Shown here: one piece after another, positions 1-11,600 of the stretch | How the letters are laid out: each line of letters opens with the position of its first letter | Position numbering within the stretch: position 1 is the stretch's first letter | From: Moringa oleifera | Taxonomy: Eukaryota > Streptophyta > Magnoliopsida > Brassicales > Moringaceae | DNA: 64,000 bases | Reading direction: 5' to 3' | Assembly: GCA_021397835.1 (NCBI GenBank) | Contig: JAJFZO010000446.1 | Location: 310,001-374,000, forward strand | Position numbers and translations under genes: made by a program | Notes under the pieces: generated by a model | Seen by the model: the letters and a program-made list of their open reading frames with translations, nothing else | The model's database searches: none | Told to the model about the DNA's origin: nothing

Positions 1-84
1 TGGTAACTTTCTCATTCTTACATTTTTTATGATGATTTTAAGATACATTCTTTCTAAATTTTAACTTGTTACTCCATCTTTACA

Positions 85-731
85 GAAAGTAGAACTCAAG
101 GTAGAAGAAGAGATTGATCACAATGAATTATGGAAGTTAACGCGACAAGATAAAGAAAGACAATATGCGTTAGAAACGATGCCTATCATTAAAAAATTGT
201 ATGTTTTTTTAATGAATCTTACATGAACATTAGAAATCTCATCTTTATAAGATTGTTTGCTAAAGTTTGAAGACGATGAGGCAGTAAGGGAATATTATTC
301 AGGCAGTAAGGTACTATAGTCTAACCAACTAGAATGCCACTTTTTCTTGGCTTATGAACAAAGACACCCAAACAGAAAGTATTCTGTCTTTTTCTTCCCT
401 ACTTGTTTTCTTGATACACTTAAAGTTAAGTTACAATATTTTATGTTTATGGCATGCAAGTCATGAATAATAGCTTATAAAACTAGAAAATTAATTTCTA
501 TGTAATTTATACTTAATTCGGCATGGATTATTATTGGATGAGTTAATGGAGCAGTCAAAAGCTAGTATCATTACATTCTCAGGTAGTAATGACATTTTAA
601 GCAAAGCTCTTGGTATTAATGAGCATAGTGGTCAACTTAGAAGAGTTGAAAAGTTTATCACTCCTTTCGTCTTTTTCTCTACTCCTAATAAGGTAGCATA
701 TATAGAAGCTCGCTTGGCTGAGGCAGAGTAG
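85..731 (+). pseudogene. CACTA transposase fragment, Transposase_24-like exons
   Basis: Around 85-200 the reading EEIDHNELWK is followed by basic and charged residues, which fits the LWk/AR segment of plant Ptta/En/Spm Transposase_24 proteins. The exon at 534-731 (MDELMEQSKA through ALGINEHSGQLRRVEKFITP) fits the DELleQ and ALGtpEHpGRVRGvG parts of the same family; EHSGQLRRV stands for the usual EHPGRVRGV. Between the two the sequence looks intronic or decayed and holds stops. Family membership rests on pattern recognition, not a search. It probably acts as an accessory transposase protein rather than the TNP2 catalytic subunit. Confidence 0.6.
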
Positions 732-960
732 AAACTGTTGTTATTGACTCAAGGAAGCATAGATACACATTAACATGTTGTACAACTTGAAGGTTATAGC
801 TCTAATAAGATACAAAAACTGGATTCACCAATGTCTATAAAGGATTCTTGCGATGTTTCTGATGAAGATTTGAAGATGAAGTATTTACTTATTTATTTAA
901 TGCTGTAAATGTTGTTTTTACTATTAATTATAATTAATAATGTCATTTTTTTATGAATAG

Positions 961-1516
961 GAGATTGTAAGTAAATCAGCAGTAGATACACTAGAAAAAG
1001 TTGTTCAATGGGCACTATTATTGATAGTTCTTATGCCAATTTTGTAGTTTTCATTGATCAAATATTCAGTCAAGATGCTCGACTACCTATCGAAAATGAG
1101 GATGAATATCTTATATTTGTTAAAGATGCATTGAGTCATTATGTAAGTTAGCCTAAAGACTTGGTTTTTAGTCATATTGTTAAAGAGGTATGAGACAATT
1201 TTAGTTGTGATATATTATCTTTGTTTCTTTTTATGTTAAAATTATTTGGCTTTTGAAATTTATTATTGTCACATGTTTGAAGACAAAGGAAAAGGAAATC
1301 AGTAAAAAATTTAGATCCATTTTTGAGCAAGCTTTGAAGCAATTCGTAAAAGCAACTTATCCATTGATGATTAATATGCAGAATGAAGTTAAAGTAAAAT
1401 TTGATGATGATGTTTTTCGCTGTCCATTTTATTGCTATTTTGGCTCAAAAGATTGTTCTATCGTGATTTATAAAAAAGAACTAGGAAGAACAAGCAGTTG
1501 TTTGTATATCAAGTGA
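961..1516 (+). pseudogene. CACTA transposase fragment, DUF8039-like and following exon
   Basis: At 961-1190 the readable stretch has an ARLP motif and a DALSHYVS-stop-PKDLV motif. These are the counterparts of the ALGxxVAWPxxLV signature that is intact in the other element at 39.7-39.9 kb; the W codon has become a stop, consistent with TGG decay. The next exon (about 1253-1516, 87 codons open) has an acidic EVKVKFDDDVF core that often lies between DUF8039 and the Ulp1 domain in such elements. Breaks and frame changes show it is no longer coding. Confidence 0.55.
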
Positions 1517-1590
1517 GATAGAATTTCAATATCAATTTATTTTAATATCTATGTTTATATGATTTAACTTTCAATTTGTTTAGTTTCAGA

Positions 1591-2475
1591 TATCTACGTG
1601 CAAATTTAAAGAATACTGAAACAATTTGGCTTCATCAATCTTATGATTGTCTCACTCTCTGATGGACTAGATAATGAAAGTAGGTTAAAAGATAGGGCAC
1701 GACATATTGCTGAGCGATTAGAAAAAGTACATTTAAACCAATTTCTTTTCATGCCTTACAATCCAAAGTAAGAAATTTTTATTTTAATTACTTTACCAAG
1801 AGATATCTCATTTGGCTATTTATCATCTTTTATTTTTCTTATTATGAATAGATTTCATTGGGAATTAGTGGTTATTGATATGACATCATGAATAATGTAT
1901 CATTTGGATTCTTTGGATCATGAAGTAGGACTTGATCTTAAAAAAATTGTGACCATGTGAGTACAAGTTTTACTTTATGTCTTTTGTTTATTGATTTCAT
2001 TTTAAATTCTAAATATTACATGTTTTCAAATGTTTATTGGTTAATTAAATGTTTATTGGTTAATGACAGGGGTTTTCGAATGTTTCGTGTGAGATCAAAT
2101 ATTACATGGCAACGAATTCAAGTGAGTTCATTTTGTTTTTTCATTATTAATAATATTGAAAATAATATGTGCTAATGATTATATTTCTACATGTATAGGC
2201 ACCGATTCAAAGAGGTGGTATAGAATGTGGCTATTTTGTGCTTCGATTTATGAAGAAAATAATTGAAGATCCAAATATTCTTTGTGAGATGGTCACATTA
2301 TTTATTTTATTTACATATTAAATGTTTCATATTTATAAATAATATGAAATTGATTATGCTGTCCTTTTTTGTGTTTTAATCTTGAAGTTTGATGGTAAGG
2401 ATACATACAGTAATGAAGAAATTGATAAAGTGCATGGTGAATGGGCCATGCATGTACAACAGTTACTATCATAGC
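1591..2475 (+). pseudogene. Ulp1-like (C48) cysteine protease domain of CACTA element
   Basis: Three spaced exon-like blocks give the C48 (SUMO protease-like) pattern: FHWELVVID near 1855-1885 (His), HLDSLDHE near 1900-1920 (Asp), and RGGIECGYFVLRFM near 2210-2250 (Cys, with the upstream Gln in APIQRGG). The final block near 2390-2475 (NEEIDKVHGEW) is the usual C-terminal tail before the stop. The His-Asp-Cys triad is therefore still readable, although at least one stop lies between blocks (DMTS-stop). Such captured Ulp1 domains are common in plant CACTA and MULE elements; their role in transposition is not settled. Confidence 0.7.
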
Positions 2476-3294
2476 CAGGTATGTAATCCTTGTTGGCTCA
2501 TTAATGGTTATGTTTTAATTATGTGTTGTTTGGCTTTAAATTCAAGTATGATAGACTAATTCTATTTATTGAGCATTCTAACCATTCTACTCATTGAGCC
2601 ATCTACTAATTCTGTTAAGTTCCTTGTCAATTCTGTTAAGAATTCTGTAAAGGTCATCTTTAAGAGGTTGGTAAAGCAAAGAACAAATAAAATATTCAAT
2701 CATGCATATGAAATAAAGATGTTCATGATCGGTTAATTTTTGCACTTACTGTTGCATTACAAGAAGTTACACTTTTGATATCTAGTTGTAGGGAACTAGA
2801 ATAGAAAATTGTACATTATGATTAATATAGACCTTATGGGTTGCAAGAAGTTATATTTTTGACATCTAGATGCATTTCCCACCTTTTATTATTTTGATTT
2901 TTAAGCTTTATTACAATTGCTTATTTATTTTGATATGTAAATTAATTATATGTTAAATAGAGCTAATATAATAATGTATCTTTTTTATAACTATTGCAGG
3001 AGTGATACATCTAATTCACCGGGTATTTTTTGATATAATGGTAGAATAAAGCAGTGAAGATGACATATTGTGTAATTTAATTTGTAGATATTTTATTTAT
3101 TTTTGATACTTAATATCATTTTATTTTGTAAAATGATAATAGTTGCAGTTATAAATATATGTAATTTTTTTGTTTGATATTTTTGTACTATTTGACTATA
3201 ATCATAAAAATAAATGATAAATATTAATTAATTAACTAAAATTATAAAATAAATTTATGATTAACTAATAAAAATATATAATAAAATATGAATA

Positions 3295-3651
3295 TTTTTA
3301 TGACGGTCATAAAAATCATCATACAAAGTGCATATCTAAAATCACAAAGATTGTCATTAATAAATAAATGTTTTTAATGACGATCACAAAGATTGTCGTG
3401 ATATCATAAATATATTTTATAACGATTTATTATGGCCCCTCATAAGTTTTTTACGACGGTTCATCACAAATCGTCATTAACACTTTAACTTTTTAGTGAC
3501 AGCTGAAAACCATCAAAAATTTATGACGATGTTTTAGACCGTCATAAAATATTTATGTCATCACTTATAATGACAGTTTTTTAACTTTCATAAAAAGCTT
3601 TTTATGACAGACATTACCCGTTATAAAAAGCCTTTTTTTTTTTTTTTTGTG
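3295..3651 (+). repeat. Subterminal repeats of CACTA element
   Basis: Many short units of the type TTTATGACGGTC or its complement (for example GACCGTCATAAA near 3536-3547) occur in both orientations over about 350 bp. Closely spaced inverted pairs would fold into hairpins. In CACTA elements such arrays bind the element's own DNA-binding protein. The field ends in a long T-run (3633-3648), the presumed element end. Confidence 0.65.
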
Positions 3652-6494
3652 AATCCATAAGAAATGGTGACATTGTTTAGCTAATCAAAGTAAAGAATGA
3701 CTATGACCAAGGGAATGTGAAGAAAATGACACAACATCCTTTAAAAAAGATAGTCTTGCCACTTATCTTGCCCCAAATATAATTGGAACATATGACTGCA
3801 AACATGATGGAGAGACTTTGAAGGCTTTAAGCACTAGTATTAATGTAATAGAAAAGTGTGAGAAACTCTATTGTAAAGGATTCGATGCTTTTCCTTTTAT
3901 TTTCACATCTATTGAAAGATAAAGATAATAAAAATTTGATGCTTTTCTTTTTTTTTTTTTCACATCTATTGAAAGATAAAGAAGTCAAGCACCTAGAAAA
4001 GCCTAATCTTGATCATGCTATCAAAGATACTAAAGATATGTTGGTCTAGCCCCAAAAGAAATGATTTCAAGGTAGCACATAACTGTTATAATCGATAGAT
4101 CTTCAATGAATTTCATGAGCCAGATGTAGAAAGCTCCATTTTCAGAGCAACGGAGGTTGGGACCATATTCGCCAATACAATGATAAAGGTCTTTAATGGA
4201 CAAGAAAGCCAATTAGACTTAAAATATGTGAGAGTCTTCACCAAAAAGAGAAATGTGCCAATGATCATAGTAGCTAATCAGCTGCTGAAATCCCTAAGAG
4301 ATACAGGACCTTTAGAAGGAGGTTTACAAGGTTGAGGTTCCCAAAGAGGCTCGATTAGTAGGGAGAGGGTCTTCTCCAATAGGCCAAATCCAGTGGAAGA
4401 GAATGTCATAGCTACTTTATATAAGTGCTTTTGAAGACAAAGAAACAAAGCCAGTATGCCGAGATCATGTTGACGCCTATGATAAAGCTCTAATACAATG
4501 AAAGAGGTTTTTGTTTCTTTTAAATTGTTTTCCTAAAAACGAAAAAGAAAGAAAAATGAAAAAAAAAAAGAAAATCCCCATAAAAAATCAAAAAATTCTT
4601 ATACTTAATCAAATAAAAAAAAAAGCATTAAAGAACAATCAATTAAAGTAAAAAAAGTCGAAACCTCTTTAAGAACAAAAAAACTGAGTTAATATGATTG
4701 CTCTATTTCACAGACTTGCTAATAGAGTATCACAGCATTGGATCGGAATAAGAGCGGTAAACCCAATTAATGATGAAACAACCTAATCCCAAACAAATGC
4801 TTATAGCACCGAAGAAAGGAAGCCAGATGCAAGCAAAGGAAATTTTCGTGAATGACAAAATGGTTAGAGGGTGTAGAGATTCAGCCCATATAGAGGATGT
4901 CTTGAATAAAGTGGATAAACCCATTTTTAGATGTTAAGGAAAAGGATAAGATGCCATAACAAGAAGATTAGAAACCAAGAACCCATTTCGAAAAGTGACA
5001 AAAATAGTATAATTTTGAGAATGGAGGCTAATGAAGAGAAATCAAGTACCTTTGGATCTAACATAGACAGCAGTTGCAGTGAATAACCTTCAGATCTCGA
5101 AAAGTAAGATAAAAAAATAAAATAAGAAAAAGTAATTCTTAATCAAAGGCATAAGAAAGGAAAAGGTTTTTATATAAAAGAGACAGACGAAAAAAAGGAG
5201 CTAGTATAGAGAAACCAACAAAAAGTATTTATCTTACTAGTGGACCATAAAAATTATCAATCCAAAGACAAGATGCACAAGGAAGTCCATTAGAATGAGA
5301 TACCAATACAAATATTATCAGGTTAAGCCAATTGGATACCGAAAAGGTAAGGCAACTTAATAGAGAATGGCATTCTTTTGCATTTTATTATAGAGCTCTT
5401 ATTACTCTAGTTAAAGAACTTGAGGGAAAGAGCTCATCAACATGTAAGTTGATAAAAGCCAAAAGCAAGATGTGAAGGTATGAGTTTGAAGTATCCATAA
5501 GCTTAAAGCATATAGGGGCAGTAAACCTTATTAGTAAAGTAAAGCTCTAAAAAAAATGAAAGGTTAACCCGCAGTGTCCATCTAACTCGGCTAAGAAAAG
5601 TTCTACTCTGAAAGACAAGAGAAAGAAGAGTGTTCAATCTATTAATAATGGTATAAAAATAGCAACTATATTGGCATTTGCTCTAACCTTAATAAGATGC
5701 ATTTTTTAGACAATGATATCCATACTCTCTGTTGGGGCACTTAGGCTTGTAAAATGAGTTTTTCTTTTCTAAAAAGATTTTGAGTTTTTGCATCTTCTCT
5801 CAAGAAGGAATGAATTAAGTTAAGTGGTCATCAAGTGTATGCTTCTAGAAAGATTTCTAGGCTTGCAGGCACAAGTACGCATGAAAAAAGAGCAAGCAGC
5901 TTACTTAAATTAAAAGAAAGGGCAAGAATTAATTCAAAAACTTGGGGATAAAGTGGTTGGTTTAGGACGTTAAAGAAAGGATAACCTTCATTGAACTAAA
6001 GTGGTTCATAGAAAGTTAAAGTAGTATAAAGAAATGAGAGAAAAAAGGCAAGTTGTTTGGCTTGAAAAAGGGCTAAGGTTACTTTTTATGTTGGTTGAAT
6101 ACGCTACTAAGTGGAATCAGACCTTCGACTCTCGATTATTGCTTGATTACCTCTGTTGCTTGCATTCAGCTTTCTTCACTTTCAACTTCCCACCAAATCA
6201 TAGCAAACCACAAACACGGTAGCCATTTTTTAAAGCTACCTATTAGCTTAGTAGTTGTGAGACCTGTCAAGTTTCGCTCTTCCCACTTAATCCTACAAGT
6301 TAATACTTCTTGCTTTGATGGCTATCATTGCAATAGTTAGAATTGGTTGGTCGCTTGCTTGATTGGAAGAACTATTGCTTTTTTCTCTTAGCTTGATTGG
6401 TCATCTAGCAATGAGCTGCTTGAATCTAAAATCCTTAACAAGCATGATTAGTCATTTCCTTATTGAACCAACATAATTACATCTAATTATTAGA
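3652..6494. other. Degenerate DNA without recognised genes
   Basis: No gene, tRNA or transposon end was recognised in this stretch. It is A-rich in places (homopolymer A-runs near 4556-4625). Its texture, with scattered residual open stretches and many TAG/TAA triplets, resembles the mitochondrial-like DNA at 9-17 kb and 29-33 kb, so nuclear mitochondrial DNA is a plausible but unproven origin. One open stretch is listed separately. Confidence 0.4.
4117..4335 (+). other. Open stretch of unknown origin
   Basis: A 72-codon stretch is free of stops, begins after an in-frame TAG, has no clear start codon and ends in TGA. The translated text is mixed hydrophobic/charged (for example VFTKKRNVPMIIVANQ) and reads like a decayed protein fragment. 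I do not recognise the family. Confidence 0.25.
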
Positions 6495-6682
6495 AGATGC
6501 TAGAGCCTGCTTCCTAAAGGGAGAGCCTCCATCCTATGAATGCCCTTATTCATATCAACCTCTCTTTATAAATGCTCTTGCAATTCAATCTCCAAGCGTA
6601 TGCGATCATGCTCCCTCGTCTTACGCTCTTCCTCCAATCTCTCACCTAAAGTCCTATGCTCCTCCTCTATACGTTCCTCCAT
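6495..6682 (-). pseudogene. Charged coiled-coil exon, probably CACTA transposase
   Basis: From an ATG at 6682 the minus strand reads 38 codons rich in Glu and Arg (EERIEEEHRT, LEEERKTREHDR) up to a TAA at 6566. The same frame then stays readable to about 6495. Heptad-like spacing suggests a coiled coil, like the one in plant Ptta/En/Spm proteins between Transposase_24 and DUF8039. It could equally be a low-complexity fragment of another gene. Confidence 0.35.
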
Positions 6683-6729
6683 AAAATGAACAAAAAATTA
6701 CACATGTATTGCGCATAAATGTTACATTT

Positions 6730-7700
6730 TTAAACTGTCCGATTTGAATAAATTCAATAATTATTATGGAACAATTTATTTTGATGCACGTACAAACACG
6801 TGACTGATAATAAATGTTCACTAATAATTCTTAAACGGTGTATCTAAAGAATATGTGTGACGTCTAACTTTGCTAACAGTAACACTTTATGATTATCATA
6901 TAATAGATTAATTAAATTGATTAACATATAAATAAATTTTCTTAACAATAGTAATAATTATTCATATGTAAATATGTGATTAACATAAACTAAATTTATT
7001 TGAAAAGATAAAATTAACAACTTCAAAATTTAATTAACATCTAAATAAATTAATTTTCATAAAAATCTAATTAATTAAATTATTTATGTCATGAAATTAC
7101 GATGTATTTAACCTATTATTTATGTAATCAATAACAAATTAACTAATTTTATTAACAAATAAAATTAACAATTGCAAAATTTAATTAACATCTAACTAAT
7201 TTAAATCTCATAAAAATCTAATTAAATTATTTATCTTAAATTATATTCTAATTAAACTGTTATATATCTAATTTAATATAAACAAAATTTTTAATTAACC
7301 TATGAAATTAACAATTATAGAATTTAATTAATACCTAACTAATTTAAATTCCATAAAACTCTAATTAACTTATTTATCTTATATCACAAACTAATTAGAT
7401 TATTTTTTAAATAATCTAACATAAACTAAATTTATTAACAAATAAAATTAACAATTATAAAATTTAATAAATATCTAACTAATTTAAATTTCATAAAAAT
7501 CTAATCAAAATATTTATCTTAAATTACAACCAAATTCAACAATTACTTAATAATATACCATAAATTAAATTTATTAAAACATAAAATAAATAACTAAAAA
7601 ATTTATTTAAAATCTAAAATATTTCTATAATTATCAAATCTAATCATAATATTCGTATACAAGATTTTCTAATCATTAATATCATTATCAATAATTTCAA
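6730..7700. repeat. AT-rich degenerate tandem repeat (intron-like)
   Basis: Units of roughly 120-150 bp recur with the shared blocks AAATTTAATTAACATCTAA, CATAAAAATCTAATTAA and ATTATTTATCTTA (for example near 7027, 7176, 7320 and 7460). Divergence between units is high. The position between a leader-like stretch and a coding remnant on the minus strand suggests the first intron of a CACTA element; a similar AT-rich repeat occupies 24.19-24.99 kb. Confidence 0.6.
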
Positions 7701-7977
7701 CAATTAACTTTACAGATTATCAAGTAAAGAGGAAAGAGAATATGCCTATTCACAGTGGAGAAAATGGAGGAGAAAATGTTACACACCAAGACGTCGAGCA
7801 GAAAGAGAGCGGTAAAGACTTAACTCTGAGATAGCAAGATAAATAGGGGACAGATAGTGCCACTCACAGATGAAATGAAAAGTTTAAGAATTGTGTGTAT
7901 AGATAGATGTAGAGACAACAATAAAGTTAGAGGGAAAATGAAGTGGGCGAAAAGGAAACAGTTTAAGAAAACAATGG

Positions 7978-8660
7978 ACGCCTATGGCTGCCTTTGTGGG
8001 CTCCTGTAACTACCTTCGTAAGTGTTGTGGCTACCTTCATGGGTGTCGTAGCTGCCTTCATGGTGGGCTGTGGTTGCCTGTTTCACCGCCATGGCAGCCG
8101 CCTTCGAAGGCCATGGCTGCCTTCGTGGGCAACTGTGGCTGCCTTCGTGGGCGCTAGTGGCTGCCTTCATGGACGCCTATGGCTGCCTTTGTAGGCGCCT
8201 GTAACTGCCTTCGTAAGTGTTGTGGCTACCTTCATGGGTGTCGTAGCTGCGTTCATTGTGGGCTGTGGCTGCCTGTTTCACGGCAATGGCAGCCGCCTTC
8301 AAAGGCCATGGCTACCTTCATGGCCATGGCTGCCTTCTTTGTGGCCATCACTGTCACCTTCGAAGGTTATGGCTGCCTTGACAGTGCCAATGCATGGTAA
8401 CCAGCTTGCAGCCATGCATGGCTGCCTTGGAAGGCCTAGCGGCCAGCTTGCTTCGAAGGCAGTAAGCTGGCCAGCATGCATGGCTACCTCTAAAGGCGAC
8501 AAGCTGGTCGCCAGCTTACTTTTGTGATGGCCCTGCATGGCTACCTTTAAAGGCCTCCTAAGGCAATGAGCTTGCTAGCTTCGAAGGCAACAATTAAGTT
8601 TATGGCATGGCTTCTTCTGAAGGCGACAAGCTAACAGCCTTTGTGATTGCCCATGGGGTG
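7978..8660. repeat. GC-rich tandem repeat, GGCTGCCTTC type
   Basis: A striking GC-rich island in an AT-rich window. A short motif close to TGGCTGCCTTCATGGGC recurs throughout. A longer unit of about 195 bp starting at ACGCCTATGGCTGCC occurs at 7978 and again at 8173, with the copies nearly the same over at least 150 bp. Open frames exist on both strands because the repeat lacks stops, but the peptides are plain repeat translations and I do not call them genes. Confidence 0.8.
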
Positions 8661-11600
8661 GCCACTAGGCTGCATTTCCTACATAATGACCGAAGTGTTA
8701 TAGTCGCTAAATCTTTGATTAGCTACCATTAAAATTCGAAAACTAATATATTTTTAAGTTGATTAAAAGTTAAAATAAATGAATTAAAAACAAACTTAGC
8801 AATGAAGATTGTGTCTGTCGCTAATGTGTATTATTAATCTGTCATTATTTCATCGTTATCATAAAATTTTTATTTTGCAGTAAATCTATCGCTATTCTAT
8901 TATTATTTAGTGACTGTTAAAATCAGTCACTATATTGTGTCACCATTTTTAAATTTTTTTGTAATGCCTTAAAAGTTAGATTTATCTCTTTCTTCGAGTC
9001 TTGCCTCACGAAAATTAGTAATTTTTTGAAAGTCATGACATCGCTCCTCCAAACCCAATGTGGACCAAGAGGCTAATGACACTAATCATTAAAGATAAAG
9101 GGGAAAGATTCGCTTTACTAACCACTATCATTGACAAGTATCCTTAACGAAAGAAAAAAGGTTACCAAGGGGCTGAGCGTGAGCTTTGTCCGTAGCTTGA
9201 CCATAGGATGGTTGAATGCATAAGAAAAAAAAAGCAAAAGTAGGTTAGTCGTAGGCCTTCTACCTACTTTTTACAGTATTCAAAATCTTTCTTCATGGGC
9301 GTTTAGGTTGGCTCATCTTCCGGTCAAGTTTTCCCTTTGTTCTTCCTTTAGTTATATACCAACTCACCTATCTAGATCAGTGGATTATCTTATTTAGCAG
9401 ATTTGGCTTCATTTGATGCATCTTTAGATTACTAAGCCATGAGATCTTAAGATCTGGCTAGGTAAGACTTATTACATACACCTCGAGGAAAGCCCATACA
9501 AGAAAATGAGACCCTTTCATAAGGAAAGAATTCTTGTTGCTTCAAAAAAGATCTAGTGAAGAACAGTAGTGAAGTAAGGCATGAAAGGCTTTAAAGAGCT
9601 CAAGCAAATTATGCCTACCGTGGCTACTAGTAAAGATAGAGTTAATTTACTTAATAAACCCATACTTGAGTGATTAAGGAAGCGTCTTTATCTTAGCTTT
9701 TCTACCTTCTGTCCGATCCTTTCTTTCATGGAGGAAAGGCTTTGTATTGTACTTGTTCTTTGGATTAATGTCCCATTGCCTTTAGGCTTATAATAACAAT
9801 AAGAGTTCACGATCTTTTGTGCCCTCTACTTGGCCATCCCTCACAATCAATTGGTTATTGTTACTGGTTCAAATGATTCTATGTGCTTATTTGGTTTGAA
9901 GAGTGCTCCATCTTGCTCCACTTGATGTTCATATGCTATCTTCTCTCTACCAACCACTAAGGATGAAGTTAATAGGGAAATTTGGGTGCTGAGGACAATC
10001 TACAAGCCCATGTTCATCAAACACTTTGCTGACATAAGTTGAGGTCGAAAACTCTAATTCGATCTGTTTCGTCAGGGAATACATAAACTTCTTTGCTTAG
10101 AGTTATGACTAAAGGATCAACTAGCCAAGATTAAGCTTAGTAGTTATGTAGGCAAAGAAAATAAAATTCCAAATATATATATATAGTACAGTGAAATAAA
10201 GTTTTCGTGGGTGGTGTGGCCTTCTCATTATTGATTAAAAGGAAGTAAAATATCTTGTCAATCAACCTCCAAATGTAATGGCTAGCTCAGATAAAGGAAT
10301 TTCAAGCTATTCAAATATATTCAATTTAGAGTGGTGCTGTGTTATTAGGTTAGCATTTCAAGAACTGTGACCTGACACAGCTTGCTTGGAAGTCATGGCA
10401 AGCTTTTATCCTAATTACATCAGTTCCTAGCAAGTATTAGAAAGTTCTATCCTCTGATTCTTTAAACTTTTATGCTTAACTTAATCTTTACCGTACTTAT
10501 TTTGTCCCTTGCTAAGTTAATAGGTTTTTCAAAAAGAAAAGACTTTAGCCATTATGTACAAAGTTTCTCTCATTATTGAAGGAGTTATGCTTATGTGAAA
10601 TCGGACCTTTAGGTAAGGAGGCAGTTTTAGTAGTACGCCCCTTGGACCTTAGTCCCTTAAGGGTTGGGTTTTAGTGGCAGGCTCTTATGTCATCTGGACC
10701 TATATCTAATAAAAATGGTGGCTTGGTTGGCCCTACACACCTTATCATGCGTGTCTGTGTGAGTTATTTATGCTAGCATTTTGATGCTCGGTTTATGGTT
10801 CTCAGTCCTCTTTCATCGGGATGCCTTTTAAAGAGATTTATTCTCGTATCGAAACAAGACCCACTATGCTAGATTTTGCTAATACAGGTACGAATGAGGA
10901 TTCCTAAATTCTTTTTATAAATTCAAATTTTGATGCCCCTTATTCATAAAGATATGGATAAGGATGCCGATTTATATGTGGTTAGAAAGGCTTGTTTGAG
11001 TGATTCATAAATCGTCATTGGGTTAAACAAGCAAAGGTTTCATCCTCTGCTGATGGGAATGCTAGTTTGAGAAATGTTGCTTTAGGATAAACTAGATGTG
11101 ATGTATCAGAAACTTGATACATTAGTTCAGCTTATGCTGCTTTGGATGCTCACCTTGTCTTTTTTCATTGAGGTCAACTCTTTGAGATCAACTAAATAGC
11201 TTGTTAGCGCTCTTGCTTTCGGTTCTAGGCTCTTTGATCTTAGAAATTAAAAAAATTTCTTTTGCTATTTAACTTCCACATAAAACTTAAGGCAGGTTTG
11301 TAAATCAGTAAATTTATAGCAAGGGGCCTTTGCAACTTGAAAAGCATGTGTTACAAGCTGCAGAAATGCTATTATCAATGATTATTGAGTTGATCTTTCG
11401 TTCTTATCTTTCGAAGAAGATGAAATGTGACCACTGTCTCCTGCACTTAAAAAAGAGATATCATATAGTCGATTACATTTCCATAAAATAGTTAATTCAT
11501 TCAATTAAGATCGTGAAAAAATATTATAGTAGATTAAATCCCATTAAATCCCTTGAACGAAAATTAACTGATTGATAATTAATGTGCACTTTTATCGTAG

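Larger units (their letters stand above)
1..3651 (+). mobile_element. CACTA (En/Spm) element, 3' part, cut by window start
   Basis: The order of coding remnants is Transposase_24-like, DUF8039-like and Ulp1-like, followed by a subterminal field of short direct and inverted repeats (about 3295-3650). This is the usual 3' half of a plant CACTA element. The right end is a T-run ending in TTTTGTG, which I read as a decayed form of the family end TTGTAGTG. The 5' half (TNP2) lies outside the window. Subterminal motifs are variants of TTTATGACGGTC, different from the TTAACGACAGTTCT type of the elements at 23-26 kb and 33-41 kb, so this is a separate subfamily. The exact 3' boundary is an inference. 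Confidence 0.75.
6495..8966 (-). mobile_element. CACTA-like remnant, minus strand (5' portion)
   Basis: Read on the minus strand the segment starts near 8966 with CATTACAAAAAAATTT, close to the plant CACTA end CACTACAAAAAA. Next come subterminal motifs of the GTGACTG/CAGTCAC type (about 8680-8950), a GC-rich repeat region, a pyrimidine-rich leader-like stretch (7740-7960), an AT-rich intron-like repeat region (6730-7700), and finally a charged coiled-coil exon (6495-6682). This order parallels the element at 23.4-26.6 kb. The distal end is missing or unrecognisable, so boundaries are approximate. Confidence 0.5.

Noticed and set aside
7982..8538. Several overlapping open frames on both strands of the GC-rich repeat
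   Set aside because: They exist because the repeat unit lacks stop codons; translations are simple repeat text with no domain.
9871..9945. Text FGLKSAPS, like the Ty3/gypsy reverse transcriptase motif
   Set aside because: Only eight residues match and no other RT, integrase or protease motif lies nearby; it may be chance in degenerate DNA.
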